The notes under the pieces are model-generated. The model had not been told where the DNA came from, did no database searches, and saw only the letters and a list, made by a program, of their open reading frames with translations. This document shows positions 27,846-35,366 of a stretch of 64,000 nucleotides of DNA, in pieces. The first letter of the stretch is position 1. Each line of letters opens with the position of its first letter. A program made the translations under genes and the position numbers. The stretch is from Hyphomicrobiales bacterium (GTDB lineage Bacteria; Pseudomonadota; Alphaproteobacteria; Rhizobiales; Kaistiaceae): the NCBI GenBank assembly GCA_017305635.1, contig JAFKKF010000013.1, positions 310,001 to 374,000 of the forward strand, written 5' to 3'.

Positions 27846-28790
27846 ATGGCGAACGACCTTTCCGGCGCCGCGCTGATCGCCGTCGACTGGGGCACCAGCC
27901 GGCTGCGCGCCTTCCTCCTCGATCGCGAGGGCCGCGAGCTGGCGGAAGCCGACAGCGACGCGGGCATAGCCAGGATCACCGCCGGCGGGCACGAGGACGT
28001 GTTCGAGCGCCTTGTCGCGGGCTGGCCGAAGCTGCCGGCGATCATGGCGGGCATGATCGGCAGCCGGCAGGGCTGGCGCGAGGCGGCCTACCTCCCCTGC
28101 CCCGCCTCGCCGGCGGGGCTCGCGGAAAGGACGCTCCGCTTCACGACGACAGGCGGCCGGGCGGTGACCATCGTGCCCGGCGTCATGCTGCGCTCGCCGA
28201 TACGCGACGGCGACGTCATCCGCGGCGAGGAAACCCAGGTGATCGGGCTTCTCGGCCGCGATCCGCGTTTCGAGGGCGTCGTCATCCTGCCGGGCACGCA
28301 TTCCAAATGGGCGACCGTCGGCGGCGGCGCGCTTGCCGATTTCCAGACCTTCCTCACCGGCGAGATGTTCGAATTGCTGTCGAAGCATTCGTTCCTCCGC
28401 CATTCCGTCGCCGAGGGCGGCGCGGAACTCTCGACGCTCCCGGACTTCGGGCTCGCGGTGAAGCGCATGGTGGTCGAGGGCCTGCCCTTCCTCGCTGCGA
28501 TCTTCTCGGTGCGCGTGCGCCAGCTCCTCGACAATGTCACGCGCGAGGACAACCTCGCCTATCTCTCCGGCCTCGTCATCGGCGGCGAGATCGCGGCTGC
28601 CAAGGCCACCGGGCGCCTGATGCCGGGCGCCGTGCCGCGCATCATCGGCAACCGGTCGCTGGCGCGCGCCTACCATCGCGCCTTCGAAGTCGCCGGCCAT
28701 GCCACCGAGACCCTCGACGGCAAGGAAATGGTGCTTGCCGGACTTACCCATCTCGCGCGCGCCACCGGCCTCCTGCCGGCACAAGGATAG
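27846..28790 (+). CDS. dgoK: 2-dehydro-3-deoxygalactonokinase
   Basis: Phosphorylates 2-keto-3-deoxygalactonate to the 6-phosphate in the De Ley-Doudoroff route of galactose and galactonate breakdown. The 314-residue protein has the ASKHA-fold opening 'IAVDWGTSRLRAFLLD', the 'IMAGMIGSRQGW' and 'ILPGTHSKWATV' motifs of DgoK, and the C-terminal 'VLAGLTHLARATGLL'. It is six bases from dgoA. No galactonate dehydratase or transporter is adjacent, so the pathway must be completed elsewhere. Confidence 0.94.
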   Translation: MANDLSGAALIAVDWGTSRLRAFLLDREGRELAEADSDAGIARITAGGHEDVFERLVAGWPKLPAIMAGMIGSRQGWREAAYLPCPASPAGLAERTLRFTTTGGRAVTIVPGVMLRSPIRDGDVIRGEETQVIGLLGRDPRFEGVVILPGTHSKWATVGGGALADFQTFLTGEMFELLSKHSFLRHSVAEGGAELSTLPDFGLAVKRMVVEGLPFLAAIFSVRVRQLLDNVTREDNLAYLSGLVIGGEIAAAKATGRLMPGAVPRIIGNRSLARAYHRAFEVAGHATETLDGKEMVLAGLTHLARATGLLPAQG

Positions 28791-28796
28791 TCGCCC

Positions 28797-29420
28797 ATGC
28801 CCGCCATCTTCGCCGGCCACCGGCCGCTCATCGCGATCCTCCGCGGCATCCGCCCCGACGAGGCGGAGGCGGTATTCGAGGCGCTGGTCGCAAATGGCAT
28901 CGGGCTGGTCGAGGTGCCGCTCAACTCCCCCGACCCCTTCGCCAGCATCGCGAAGCTCGCCGCGATCTCAAGGGGACGGGCACAGGTCGGCGCTGGCACG
29001 GTGCTGACGGTCGAGGACGTGGCAAAGACGAAGTCGGCCGGCGGGGAGCTGGTCGTGTCGCCGAATTTCGATGCCAGCGTGATCCGCGCCACCAAGGTGG
29101 CCGGGATGGTTTCCTATCCGGGCGTCTTCACGCCGACGGAGGCCTTCGGCGCGCTCGCCGCCGGCGCCGATGCGCTGAAGTTCTTTCCCGCGGAAGTGCT
29201 CGGCGCGGCCGGCGTCAAGGCCATGTCGGCGGTGCTGCCCAAGGGCACGGTGCTGCTCGCGGTCGGCGGGGTCGATGCGTCGAATATCGGCGTCTGGCTG
29301 AAGGCGGGCATTGCCGGCTTCGGCATCGGCTCGAGCCTCTTCAAGCCGGGCATGAGCGCGGCGGAAGTCGGCGAGAAGGTGCGGGCGATGGTCGCGGCAT
29401 ATGACGCGGCCATGAGGTAG
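28797..29420 (+). CDS. dgoA: 2-dehydro-3-deoxy-6-phosphogalactonate aldolase
   Basis: A 207-residue class I aldolase of the KDPG/KDPGal family that cleaves KDPGal to pyruvate and glyceraldehyde 3-phosphate. Glu39 lies in 'VEVPLNSP', and the Pro-Leu-Asn-Ser that follows marks the DgoA branch rather than Eda, which usually has Glu-Val-Thr-Leu. The Schiff-base Lys128 is in 'ALKFFPAE'. Since no eda gene accompanies edd in this window, this enzyme might also take KDPG, but that is speculation. It ends 15 bases before the convergent urtE stop. Confidence 0.93.
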   Translation: MPAIFAGHRPLIAILRGIRPDEAEAVFEALVANGIGLVEVPLNSPDPFASIAKLAAISRGRAQVGAGTVLTVEDVAKTKSAGGELVVSPNFDASVIRATKVAGMVSYPGVFTPTEAFGALAAGADALKFFPAEVLGAAGVKAMSAVLPKGTVLLAVGGVDASNIGVWLKAGIAGFGIGSSLFKPGMSAAEVGEKVRAMVAAYDAAMR

Positions 29421-29435
29421 CCGGCCGCGAGCATC

Positions 29436-30137
29436 TCACACCGTCAGATGACGCCGGACCTTGTCCGGATCGAGCTCGGCGCGGGTCCCCGAGACGACGA
29501 TGGCGCCGCGATCCATCACCGCGAAGGTGTCGGCGAGCTCCTGGACGAAATCGAAATATTGCTCGACCAGCAGGATCGCCATGTCGCCGCGCTCGCGCAG
29601 CCAGGATATGGCGCGGCCGATGTCCTTGATGATCGAGGGCTGGATGCCCTCGGTCGGCTCGTCGAGGACGAGGAGCTTCGGCCGCGTCACCAGGGCGCGG
29701 CCGATTGCCAGTTGCTGCTGCTGGCCGCCTGAGAGGTCGCCGCCGCGGCGGCGCAGCATCCCCTTCAGGACCGGGAAGAGCTCGAAGATATAGTCCGGGA
29801 TGTTGCGCTCGGAGCGCTTCAGCTGAGCGAAGCCGGTCTCGAGATTCTCCCTGACGCTGAGGAGCGGGAAGATGTCGCGGCCCTGCGGCACATAGGCGAT
29901 GCCCAGCCGGGCGCGCTCGTGCGGCGCCATGCGGCCGAGCACCGCGCCGTTCATGCGGATCTCGCCGGCGGCGATGGCGCGTTCGCCGATGATGGCGCGG
30001 AGGAAGCTGGTCTTGCCGACGCCGTTCCGACCCATAAGCGCCGTGACCTTGCCTGCCTCCGCCGACAGCGACACGTGGCGGAGCGCCTGGGCGGCGCCAT
30101 AAAAGAGATCGACGTTCCGGGCTTCCAGCGTGCTCAT
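29436..30137 (-). CDS. urtE: Urea ABC transporter ATPase UrtE
   Basis: A 233-residue LivF-type ATPase. Walker A 'GRNGVGKTS', the signature 'LSGGQQQQLAIGRALV' and Walker B 'KLLVLDEPTEGIQPSIIKDI' are present; the phrase 'EPTEGIQPSII' is characteristic of UrtE. The ATG at 30137 is chosen because it overlaps the urtD stop as ATGA. Together with UrtD it powers high-affinity urea import. It is the last gene of the minus-strand urtABCDE set; no urease gene is visible in the window. Confidence 0.95.
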   Translation of the reverse strand: MSTLEARNVDLFYGAAQALRHVSLSAEAGKVTALMGRNGVGKTSFLRAIIGERAIAAGEIRMNGAVLGRMAPHERARLGIAYVPQGRDIFPLLSVRENLETGFAQLKRSERNIPDYIFELFPVLKGMLRRRGGDLSGGQQQQLAIGRALVTRPKLLVLDEPTEGIQPSIIKDIGRAISWLRERGDMAILLVEQYFDFVQELADTFAVMDRGAIVVSGTRAELDPDKVRRHLTV

Positions 30138-30886
30138 CGGCCGAGATAGACCTCGATGACCCTCGGATCGGCGGAGACGTGATCGAGGGAGCCCTCGGAA
30201 ATGACCGAACCCTCGTGGAGCACGGTGACCTTCACCTCGAGCGAGCGGACGAAGGCCATGTCGTGCTCCACCACGACGACGGACTTCTCCTTCGCGATCT
30301 CCCTGAGAAGGACCGCGGTCGCCTCGGTCTCGGCATCGGTCATGCCGGCGGCGGGCTCGTCGACGAGGAGCAGCTTCGGCTCCTGTGCGAGCAGCATACC
30401 GATCTCGAGCCATTGCTTCTGGCCGTGGCTGAGGAAAGCGGCACGCACGTTCCGCCGCTCGGCCAGACGTACGGTTTCGAGGATCTGTTCGATGCGTTCC
30501 TTCTCGGAAGGCGTCCGCGTGCCGAATATGGCGGTGAAGGGCCGGCGCCCATCGACAAGCGCGAGCTCGAGATTGTCCCAGACGGTATGGCTCTCGAAGA
30601 CCGTCGGCTTCTGGAACTTGCGGCCGATGCCGAGGGAAGCGATCGAAGCCTCGTCGAGCTTCGTCAGATCCACGGTCCCGTCGAAATAGACGTCGCCTTC
30701 GTCGGGACGCGTCTTGCCGGTGACGACGTCCATCATGGTGGTCTTGCCGGCGCCGTTCGGGCCGATGATGGCGCGCATCTCGCCGGGCTCGATGACCAGA
30801 GACAATTCGTTCAGCGCACGGAAGCCGTCGAAGGAGACGGAGACACCGTCGAGATAGAGGACGGAGCGGGCAGCCTTCTCGTTCAT
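30134..30886 (-). CDS. urtD: Urea ABC transporter ATPase UrtD
   Basis: A 250-residue LivG-type ATPase with Walker A 'GPNGAGKTT', a 'GIGRKFQKPTVFESHTVWDNLELAL' segment specific to UrtD, the unusual signature 'LSHGQKQWLEIGMLL' (His in place of the second Gly, normal for UrtD) and Walker B 'LLLVDEPAAGMTDAET'. It lies five bases after urtC and overlaps urtE by four. Confidence 0.95.
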   Translation of the reverse strand: MNEKAARSVLYLDGVSVSFDGFRALNELSLVIEPGEMRAIIGPNGAGKTTMMDVVTGKTRPDEGDVYFDGTVDLTKLDEASIASLGIGRKFQKPTVFESHTVWDNLELALVDGRRPFTAIFGTRTPSEKERIEQILETVRLAERRNVRAAFLSHGQKQWLEIGMLLAQEPKLLLVDEPAAGMTDAETEATAVLLREIAKEKSVVVVEHDMAFVRSLEVKVTVLHEGSVISEGSLDHVSADPRVIEVYLGR

Positions 30887-30891
30887 GGCCC

Positions 30892-32076
30892 CTACTCCGC
30901 CGCTGCCGGATTGGTGACCGCCGGGCCGATATCCTCGCGGGCGGCGGTGGTGAGCGGGGGCGTCGGCTCGACCGGCCGCCGCTCGCGGCGGAGGAACCCG
31001 GCGAGCGTCCCGACGATGCCCTTCGGGAGCAGCAGCGTGACGAGCACGAAGAGGCCGCCGAGCATGAAGGGCCAGTATTGCGCGAGCGTGCCAGTGGTGA
31101 AGTAGCTCTTCATGAAGTTGACGAGCAGCGCGCCGACGATCGGTCCGACCAGCGTGCCGCGCCCGCCGACGGCGACCCAGATGACCACCTCGATGGAGTT
31201 GGCTGGCGCGAACTCGCTCGGATTGATGATGCCGACCTGGGGCACGTAGAGGGCGCCGGCAATGCCCGCCATGACGGCGGAGAGCACCCAGGCGACAAGC
31301 TTGTAGTTCTCGACCCGGTAGCCGATGAATCGCGTCCGGCTCTCGGCGTCGCGGATGGCGACGAGCACCTTGCCGAACTTCGAGGCGACGAGCGCGCAGC
31401 AGATGAGGAAGAAGAGCGCGAGCATCAGCGCAGTAGTTGCGAAGAGCATGGCGCGCGTCCCGTCGGCCTGGATGTTGTAGCCGAGGATGTCCTTGAAATC
31501 GGTGAGGCCGTTATTGCCGCCGAAGCCGAGGTCGTTGCGGAAGAAGGCGAGCTGCAGGGCGAAGGTCATGGCCTGCGTGATGATCGAGAGATAGACGCCG
31601 GTCACGCGGCTGCGGAAGGCAAACCAGCCGAAGACGAAGGCGAGAATGCCCGGCACCAGGATGATCATCAGCGCGGCATAGGGGAAATGCTCGAAGCCGT
31701 ACCAGGCGTAGGGCAGCTCCTTCCAGTTCAGGAACACCATGAAGTCGGGCAGCTCGGCATTGCCGTAGACGCCGCGCGAGCCGATCTGGCGCATCAGGTA
31801 CATGCCCATGGCGTAGCCGCCGAGGGCAAAGAAGGCGCCGTGGCCGAGCGAGAGGATGCCGACGAAGCCCCAGACGAGATCGATGGAAAGCGCGAGCAGC
31901 GCGAAGGAGAGGTACTTGCCGACGAGCGAGACGAGGTAGGTCGGCACATGCCAGGCGCTGTCCGGCGAAACGGCGAGGTTGAGGACGGGAACGAGGATCG
32001 CGGTGGCGACGAGGACGAGGATGACCAGCCCGGCGCGCCAGTCGAGACCGTTCCTGAGGAAGCGCCCGACGATCAT
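30892..32076 (-). CDS. urtC: Urea ABC transporter permease UrtC
   Basis: A 394-residue LivM-type permease with about ten membrane segments. 'SIDLVWGFVGILSLGHGAFFALGGYAMGMYLM' is the family hallmark region, and the EAA-like loop 'AIRDAESRTRFIGYRVENYKL' faces the cytoplasm. The C-terminus is a short Pro/Arg tail. Its ATG overlaps the urtB stop as ATGA. Confidence 0.95.
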   Translation of the reverse strand: MIVGRFLRNGLDWRAGLVILVLVATAILVPVLNLAVSPDSAWHVPTYLVSLVGKYLSFALLALSIDLVWGFVGILSLGHGAFFALGGYAMGMYLMRQIGSRGVYGNAELPDFMVFLNWKELPYAWYGFEHFPYAALMIILVPGILAFVFGWFAFRSRVTGVYLSIITQAMTFALQLAFFRNDLGFGGNNGLTDFKDILGYNIQADGTRAMLFATTALMLALFFLICCALVASKFGKVLVAIRDAESRTRFIGYRVENYKLVAWVLSAVMAGIAGALYVPQVGIINPSEFAPANSIEVVIWVAVGGRGTLVGPIVGALLVNFMKSYFTTGTLAQYWPFMLGGLFVLVTLLLPKGIVGTLAGFLRRERRPVEPTPPLTTAAREDIGPAVTNPAAAE

Positions 32077-33680
32077 GCTTCCACCGCCCGGCCGCGGAGC
32101 GCGAAGAGGCCGCGCGGGCGCCGCTGGATGAAGAGGATGATGAAGATCAGCACCAAGATCTTGCCAAGCACGGCACCGGCATAGGGTTCGAGCAGCTTGT
32201 TGACGATGCCGAGCGACATGGCGCCGACGAGCGTGCCCCAGAGGTTGCCGACGCCGCCGAAGACCACGACCATGAAGGAGTCGATGATGTAGCCCTGGCC
32301 GAGGTTGGGGCTGACATTGTCGATCTGCGAGAGCGCGACGCCGGCAATGCCGGCAATGCCCGAGCCGAGGCCGAAGGTGAGCGCGTCGACGCGCGGCGTG
32401 CGGATGCCCATGGCCGAAGCCATGGCGCGGTTCTGGGTGACGGCGCGCATCTGCAGGCCGAGCGGCGTCTGCTTGAGGATCAGCATGAGCGCCACGAAGA
32501 CCGCGATCGCGAAGACGAAGATCCAGAGGCGCCCGTAGCCGATCGAGAGCTGGCCGAGGTCGAAGGAGCCGGACATCCAGGAGGGGCTGCCGACCTCGAC
32601 GTTGTTGGCGCCGAAATAGAGGCGCACCGCCTGCTGGATGATGAGCGACAGGCCCCAGGTGGCGAGCAGCGTCTCGAGCGGCCGGCCATAGAGGAAGCGG
32701 ATGATGGTGCGCTCGATCAGTATGCCGATGGCGCCGGCGACGACGAAGGCGAAGGGCAGCGCGATGATCAGCGACCAGTCGAAGAGCCAGGGCGCGCTTT
32801 GGCGGATGATGTTCTGGACGACGAAGGTCGTGTAGGCGCCGAGCATGACCATCTCGCCATGGGCCATGTTGATGACGCCCATCACGCCGAAGGTGATGGC
32901 GAGGCCGATGGCCGCGAGCAGGAGGACCGAGCCGAGCGACAGGCCGTAGATGATGTTCTGGACGGCACCCCAGACGGCAAGCTCGCTCTGGATGGAGGTC
33001 ACCGCGCTTTCGGCGGCTTCCTTCGCTTTGCCTTCCGCAGAGGCGGCGAAGGCGGCGAGGATGGCCATGCTGCCCTGATCGCCGCGGGCCTTCAGGGTCG
33101 CGATGGCGGAGAGCTTGTCCTCCTCGGGACGGTCGGAATTGAGGACGGCCACCGCGCGGGCTTCGCGCATGAGCTTGGCGATGCCGGCATCGGTCTCCCT
33201 GGCGATCGCCGTGTCGAGGAGCGGAATCGATTTCGGGTCGCCGGACTTGAAGACCGCCTCGGCGGCGGCACGGCGGGTCGCGATGTCCGGGCTGAGGAGC
33301 GTCAGCGAGCCGAGCGCGGTTCGCAGGATCCCTCGAATCTTGTTGTTGACCTTGATCTTCTCGACCGCGTCAGGAGCGACCTCGCCGGCGGCGGCCCTGG
33401 TGACGGGATCGGCGAGCGTCAGGCCACTGGCGGATTTCGTTCCGATGAAGACGAGATTGTCGGCCTTGCGGACGTAGAGGTCGCCGTTGGCGAGGGCCTC
33501 TAGGGTGGCGGCGGCAGCGGGATCGCCGGTGGCGACGATCGCGGCGATCTGCTTCTCGAGATCGGCATAGCTGCCCTGGCCGAGGCCGTTGACCAGTTCC
33601 TCGAGATCGGCCGCGGAGGCCGGCGCCGCCAGGAAGGGGACGGCGAGGAAAAAGGCGAGCAGGATCAGGAAGCGGCGCAT
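32073..33680 (-). CDS. urtB: Urea ABC transporter permease UrtB with N-terminal exported helical domain
   Basis: A 535-residue protein. Residues 1-23 form a signal peptide. About 25-230 is an Ala-rich helical-repeat region probably facing the periplasm. The rest is a LivH-type permease with 'ITFGVMGVINMAHGEMVMLGAY' and the cytoplasmic loop near 'MRAVTQNRAMASAMGI'. The extra N-terminal domain is known in many proteobacterial UrtB proteins and is not a sign of misassembly. A 70-base gap with a stem-loop separates it from urtA. Confidence 0.94.
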   Translation of the reverse strand: MRRFLILLAFFLAVPFLAAPASAADLEELVNGLGQGSYADLEKQIAAIVATGDPAAAATLEALANGDLYVRKADNLVFIGTKSASGLTLADPVTRAAAGEVAPDAVEKIKVNNKIRGILRTALGSLTLLSPDIATRRAAAEAVFKSGDPKSIPLLDTAIARETDAGIAKLMREARAVAVLNSDRPEEDKLSAIATLKARGDQGSMAILAAFAASAEGKAKEAAESAVTSIQSELAVWGAVQNIIYGLSLGSVLLLAAIGLAITFGVMGVINMAHGEMVMLGAYTTFVVQNIIRQSAPWLFDWSLIIALPFAFVVAGAIGILIERTIIRFLYGRPLETLLATWGLSLIIQQAVRLYFGANNVEVGSPSWMSGSFDLGQLSIGYGRLWIFVFAIAVFVALMLILKQTPLGLQMRAVTQNRAMASAMGIRTPRVDALTFGLGSGIAGIAGVALSQIDNVSPNLGQGYIIDSFMVVVFGGVGNLWGTLVGAMSLGIVNKLLEPYAGAVLGKILVLIFIILFIQRRPRGLFALRGRAVEA

Positions 33681-33710
33681 CGGCCTTCAAGCGCTGGGTG
33701 GAAAAGGAGA

Positions 33711-33737
33711 TCGGGGAGGCCGCGGAGGTCTCCCCGA
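33711..33737 (-). promoter_or_regulatory. Stem-loop between urtA and urtB
   Basis: A perfect eight-bp inverted repeat, tcggggag (33711-33718) and ctccccga (33730-33737), lies in the 70-base urtA-urtB gap. No T-run follows. It probably stabilises the urtA transcript or partly attenuates readthrough, as at other binding-protein/permease junctions. Confidence 0.4.
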
Positions 33738-33750
33738 CCGCATGCGAGGA

Positions 33751-35052
33751 CTAGGAGCCCTTGCCGCCGCACTTGCCCGTCGCGACGTTGAAGTTTCCGC
33801 AGGACAGCGGGGCGCGCCAGTCGGAGATCAGGTCCTTGGAGTCGGGCAGGAAATCCGACCACTCGTCGCCGACGACGAGGCCCGGGGTCTTCCACACCAC
33901 GTCGAACTGGCCGTCGGCCTGGATCTCGCCGATATAGACCGGCTTGGTGATGTGGTGGTTGGGCATGACCGTGGCGAAGCCGCCGGTCAGGTTCGGCACC
34001 GAGACGCCGATGAGGGCATCGATGACCGCGTCGGAATTGGTGGTGCCGGCCTTCTCGGCGGCCTTCACCCAGGCATTGAAGCCGATATAGGTGGCTTCCA
34101 TCGGGTCGTTGGTGGTGCGCTTGTCATTACCGATGAACTTGTGCCAGTCGGCGATGAACTGCGCATTCTCCGACGTGTCGATGGACTCGAAGTAGTTCCA
34201 TGCCGCGAGGTGGCCGACGAGCGGGCCGGTATCGAGGCCGGCGAGCTCTTCCTCGCCCACCGAGAAGGCGACGACCGGGATGTCCTCGGCCTTGATGCCC
34301 TGGTTGCCGAGCTCCTTGTAGAAGGGCACGTTGGCATCGCCGTTCACGGTCGAGACCACCGCCGTCTTCTTGCCGGCCGAGCCGAACTTCTTGATCGCCG
34401 CGACTTCGGTCTGCCAGTCGGAGAAGCCGAAGGGCGTGTAGTTGATCATGATGTCCTCCTCGGCGACGCCCCTCGACTTGAGGTACGCCTCGAGGATCTT
34501 GTTGGTGGTGCGCGGATAGACGTAGTCGGTGCCTTCGAGCACCCAGCGCTTCACGGCGCCGCCTTCATCGCTCATCAGGTAGTCGACGGCCGGGATCGCC
34601 TGCTGGTTCGGCGCGGCGCCGGTGTAGAAGACGTTGCGCTCGGATTCCTCGCCCTCGTACTGGACTGGGTAGAAGAGGATCGAATCTAGCTCCTTGAAGA
34701 CCGGCAGCACGGACTTGCGCGATACCGAGGTCCAGCAGCCGAAGACGGCCGCGACCTTGTCCTGGCTGATCAGCTCGCGCGCCTTCTCGGCGAAGAGCGG
34801 CCAGTTGGATGCCGGATCGACGACCACGGCCTCGAGCTTCTTGCCGAGGACGCCGCCCTTCTTGTTCTGCTCGTCGATGAGGAAGAGGACGGTGTCCTTC
34901 AGCGTCGTCTCGGAAATCGCCATGGTGCCAGAGAGCGAGTGCAGGACGCCGATCTTGATCGTATCGTCGGCGGCGAAGGCCGCCGTCGCCAGCGGCAGCG
35001 CCAGTGCCGCGCCGGCCAGTGCGCCGAAAGCCCGGCGGGTCATCATCTTCAT
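33751..35052 (-). CDS. urtA: Urea ABC transporter periplasmic binding protein UrtA
   Basis: A 433-residue type I periplasmic binding protein. The ATG at 35052 starts a leader with a twin-arginine pair (MMTRRAFGALAG) before a hydrophobic stretch and an AFAAD cleavage site, which suggests Tat export. The mature part has 'KIGVLHSLSGTMAISETTL', 'GCWTSVSRKSVLPVFKE' and 'DYVYPRTTNKILEAYL', all typical of UrtA/AmiC-type amide and urea receptors. It is the promoter-proximal gene of the operon and diverges from the permease-kinase gene. Confidence 0.95.
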   Translation of the reverse strand: MKMMTRRAFGALAGAALALPLATAAFAADDTIKIGVLHSLSGTMAISETTLKDTVLFLIDEQNKKGGVLGKKLEAVVVDPASNWPLFAEKARELISQDKVAAVFGCWTSVSRKSVLPVFKELDSILFYPVQYEGEESERNVFYTGAAPNQQAIPAVDYLMSDEGGAVKRWVLEGTDYVYPRTTNKILEAYLKSRGVAEEDIMINYTPFGFSDWQTEVAAIKKFGSAGKKTAVVSTVNGDANVPFYKELGNQGIKAEDIPVVAFSVGEEELAGLDTGPLVGHLAAWNYFESIDTSENAQFIADWHKFIGNDKRTTNDPMEATYIGFNAWVKAAEKAGTTNSDAVIDALIGVSVPNLTGGFATVMPNHHITKPVYIGEIQADGQFDVVWKTPGLVVGDEWSDFLPDSKDLISDWRAPLSCGNFNVATGKCGGKGS

Positions 35053-35366
35053 GCGGGTACTCCCCTGTTTCACCCCGGCCTGCCCCGCAGGCCTCGTGGT
35101 TTCTCGCGAACCGGCCGGCGGCCGCGGAGACCGGCACATGCGATGCATGGGAGGTGCCGGCTCCGGGCGCGATGGCCGTCCGGGGGAGACTGTCCGCCAC
35201 TTCGTGCAGTGCAGCATATACGTCGATTGACGTAGGGCCGACTGCCCAGGGAAGGGTCAGGCGATCTCACGCAAAGTGCGGCCGGCCGCGGCGCGATGAT
35301 CAAGACTGCGCCACGGTGCGCTGCAAAAAGGCAGGACGGCAGGAAGGGGCCCCGGCGGCAACGGCG
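35053..35366. other. Divergent regulatory gap between urtA and the sensor kinase
   Basis: 314 bases with no convincing gene. It must hold the promoters of the urt operon and of the sensor kinase. The clearest site is the dyad at 35219-35234. A tgcagtgcagcatatacg patch just before it is the most AT-rich part. No sigma-54 GG-N10-GC promoter stands out by eye. Confidence 0.55.
35219..35234. promoter_or_regulatory. Dyad TACGTC-N4-GACGTA, candidate regulator site
   Basis: Two perfect six-base half sites separated by gatt, in the urtA/sensor-kinase divergent gap. The TACGT half sites resemble those recognised by NarL/LuxR-type response regulators, and such a regulator is encoded at 38710-39633. 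The pairing is inference. Confidence 0.4.

Noticed and set aside
30400-30440. UrtD signature reads LSHGQ instead of LSGGQ, suggesting a defective ATPase
   Set aside because: His at this position is normal in UrtD proteins, so it is not a sign of decay.
32990-33680. N-terminal 230 residues of UrtB as a separate gene fused by error
   Set aside because: Many proteobacterial UrtB proteins carry this exported helical domain.
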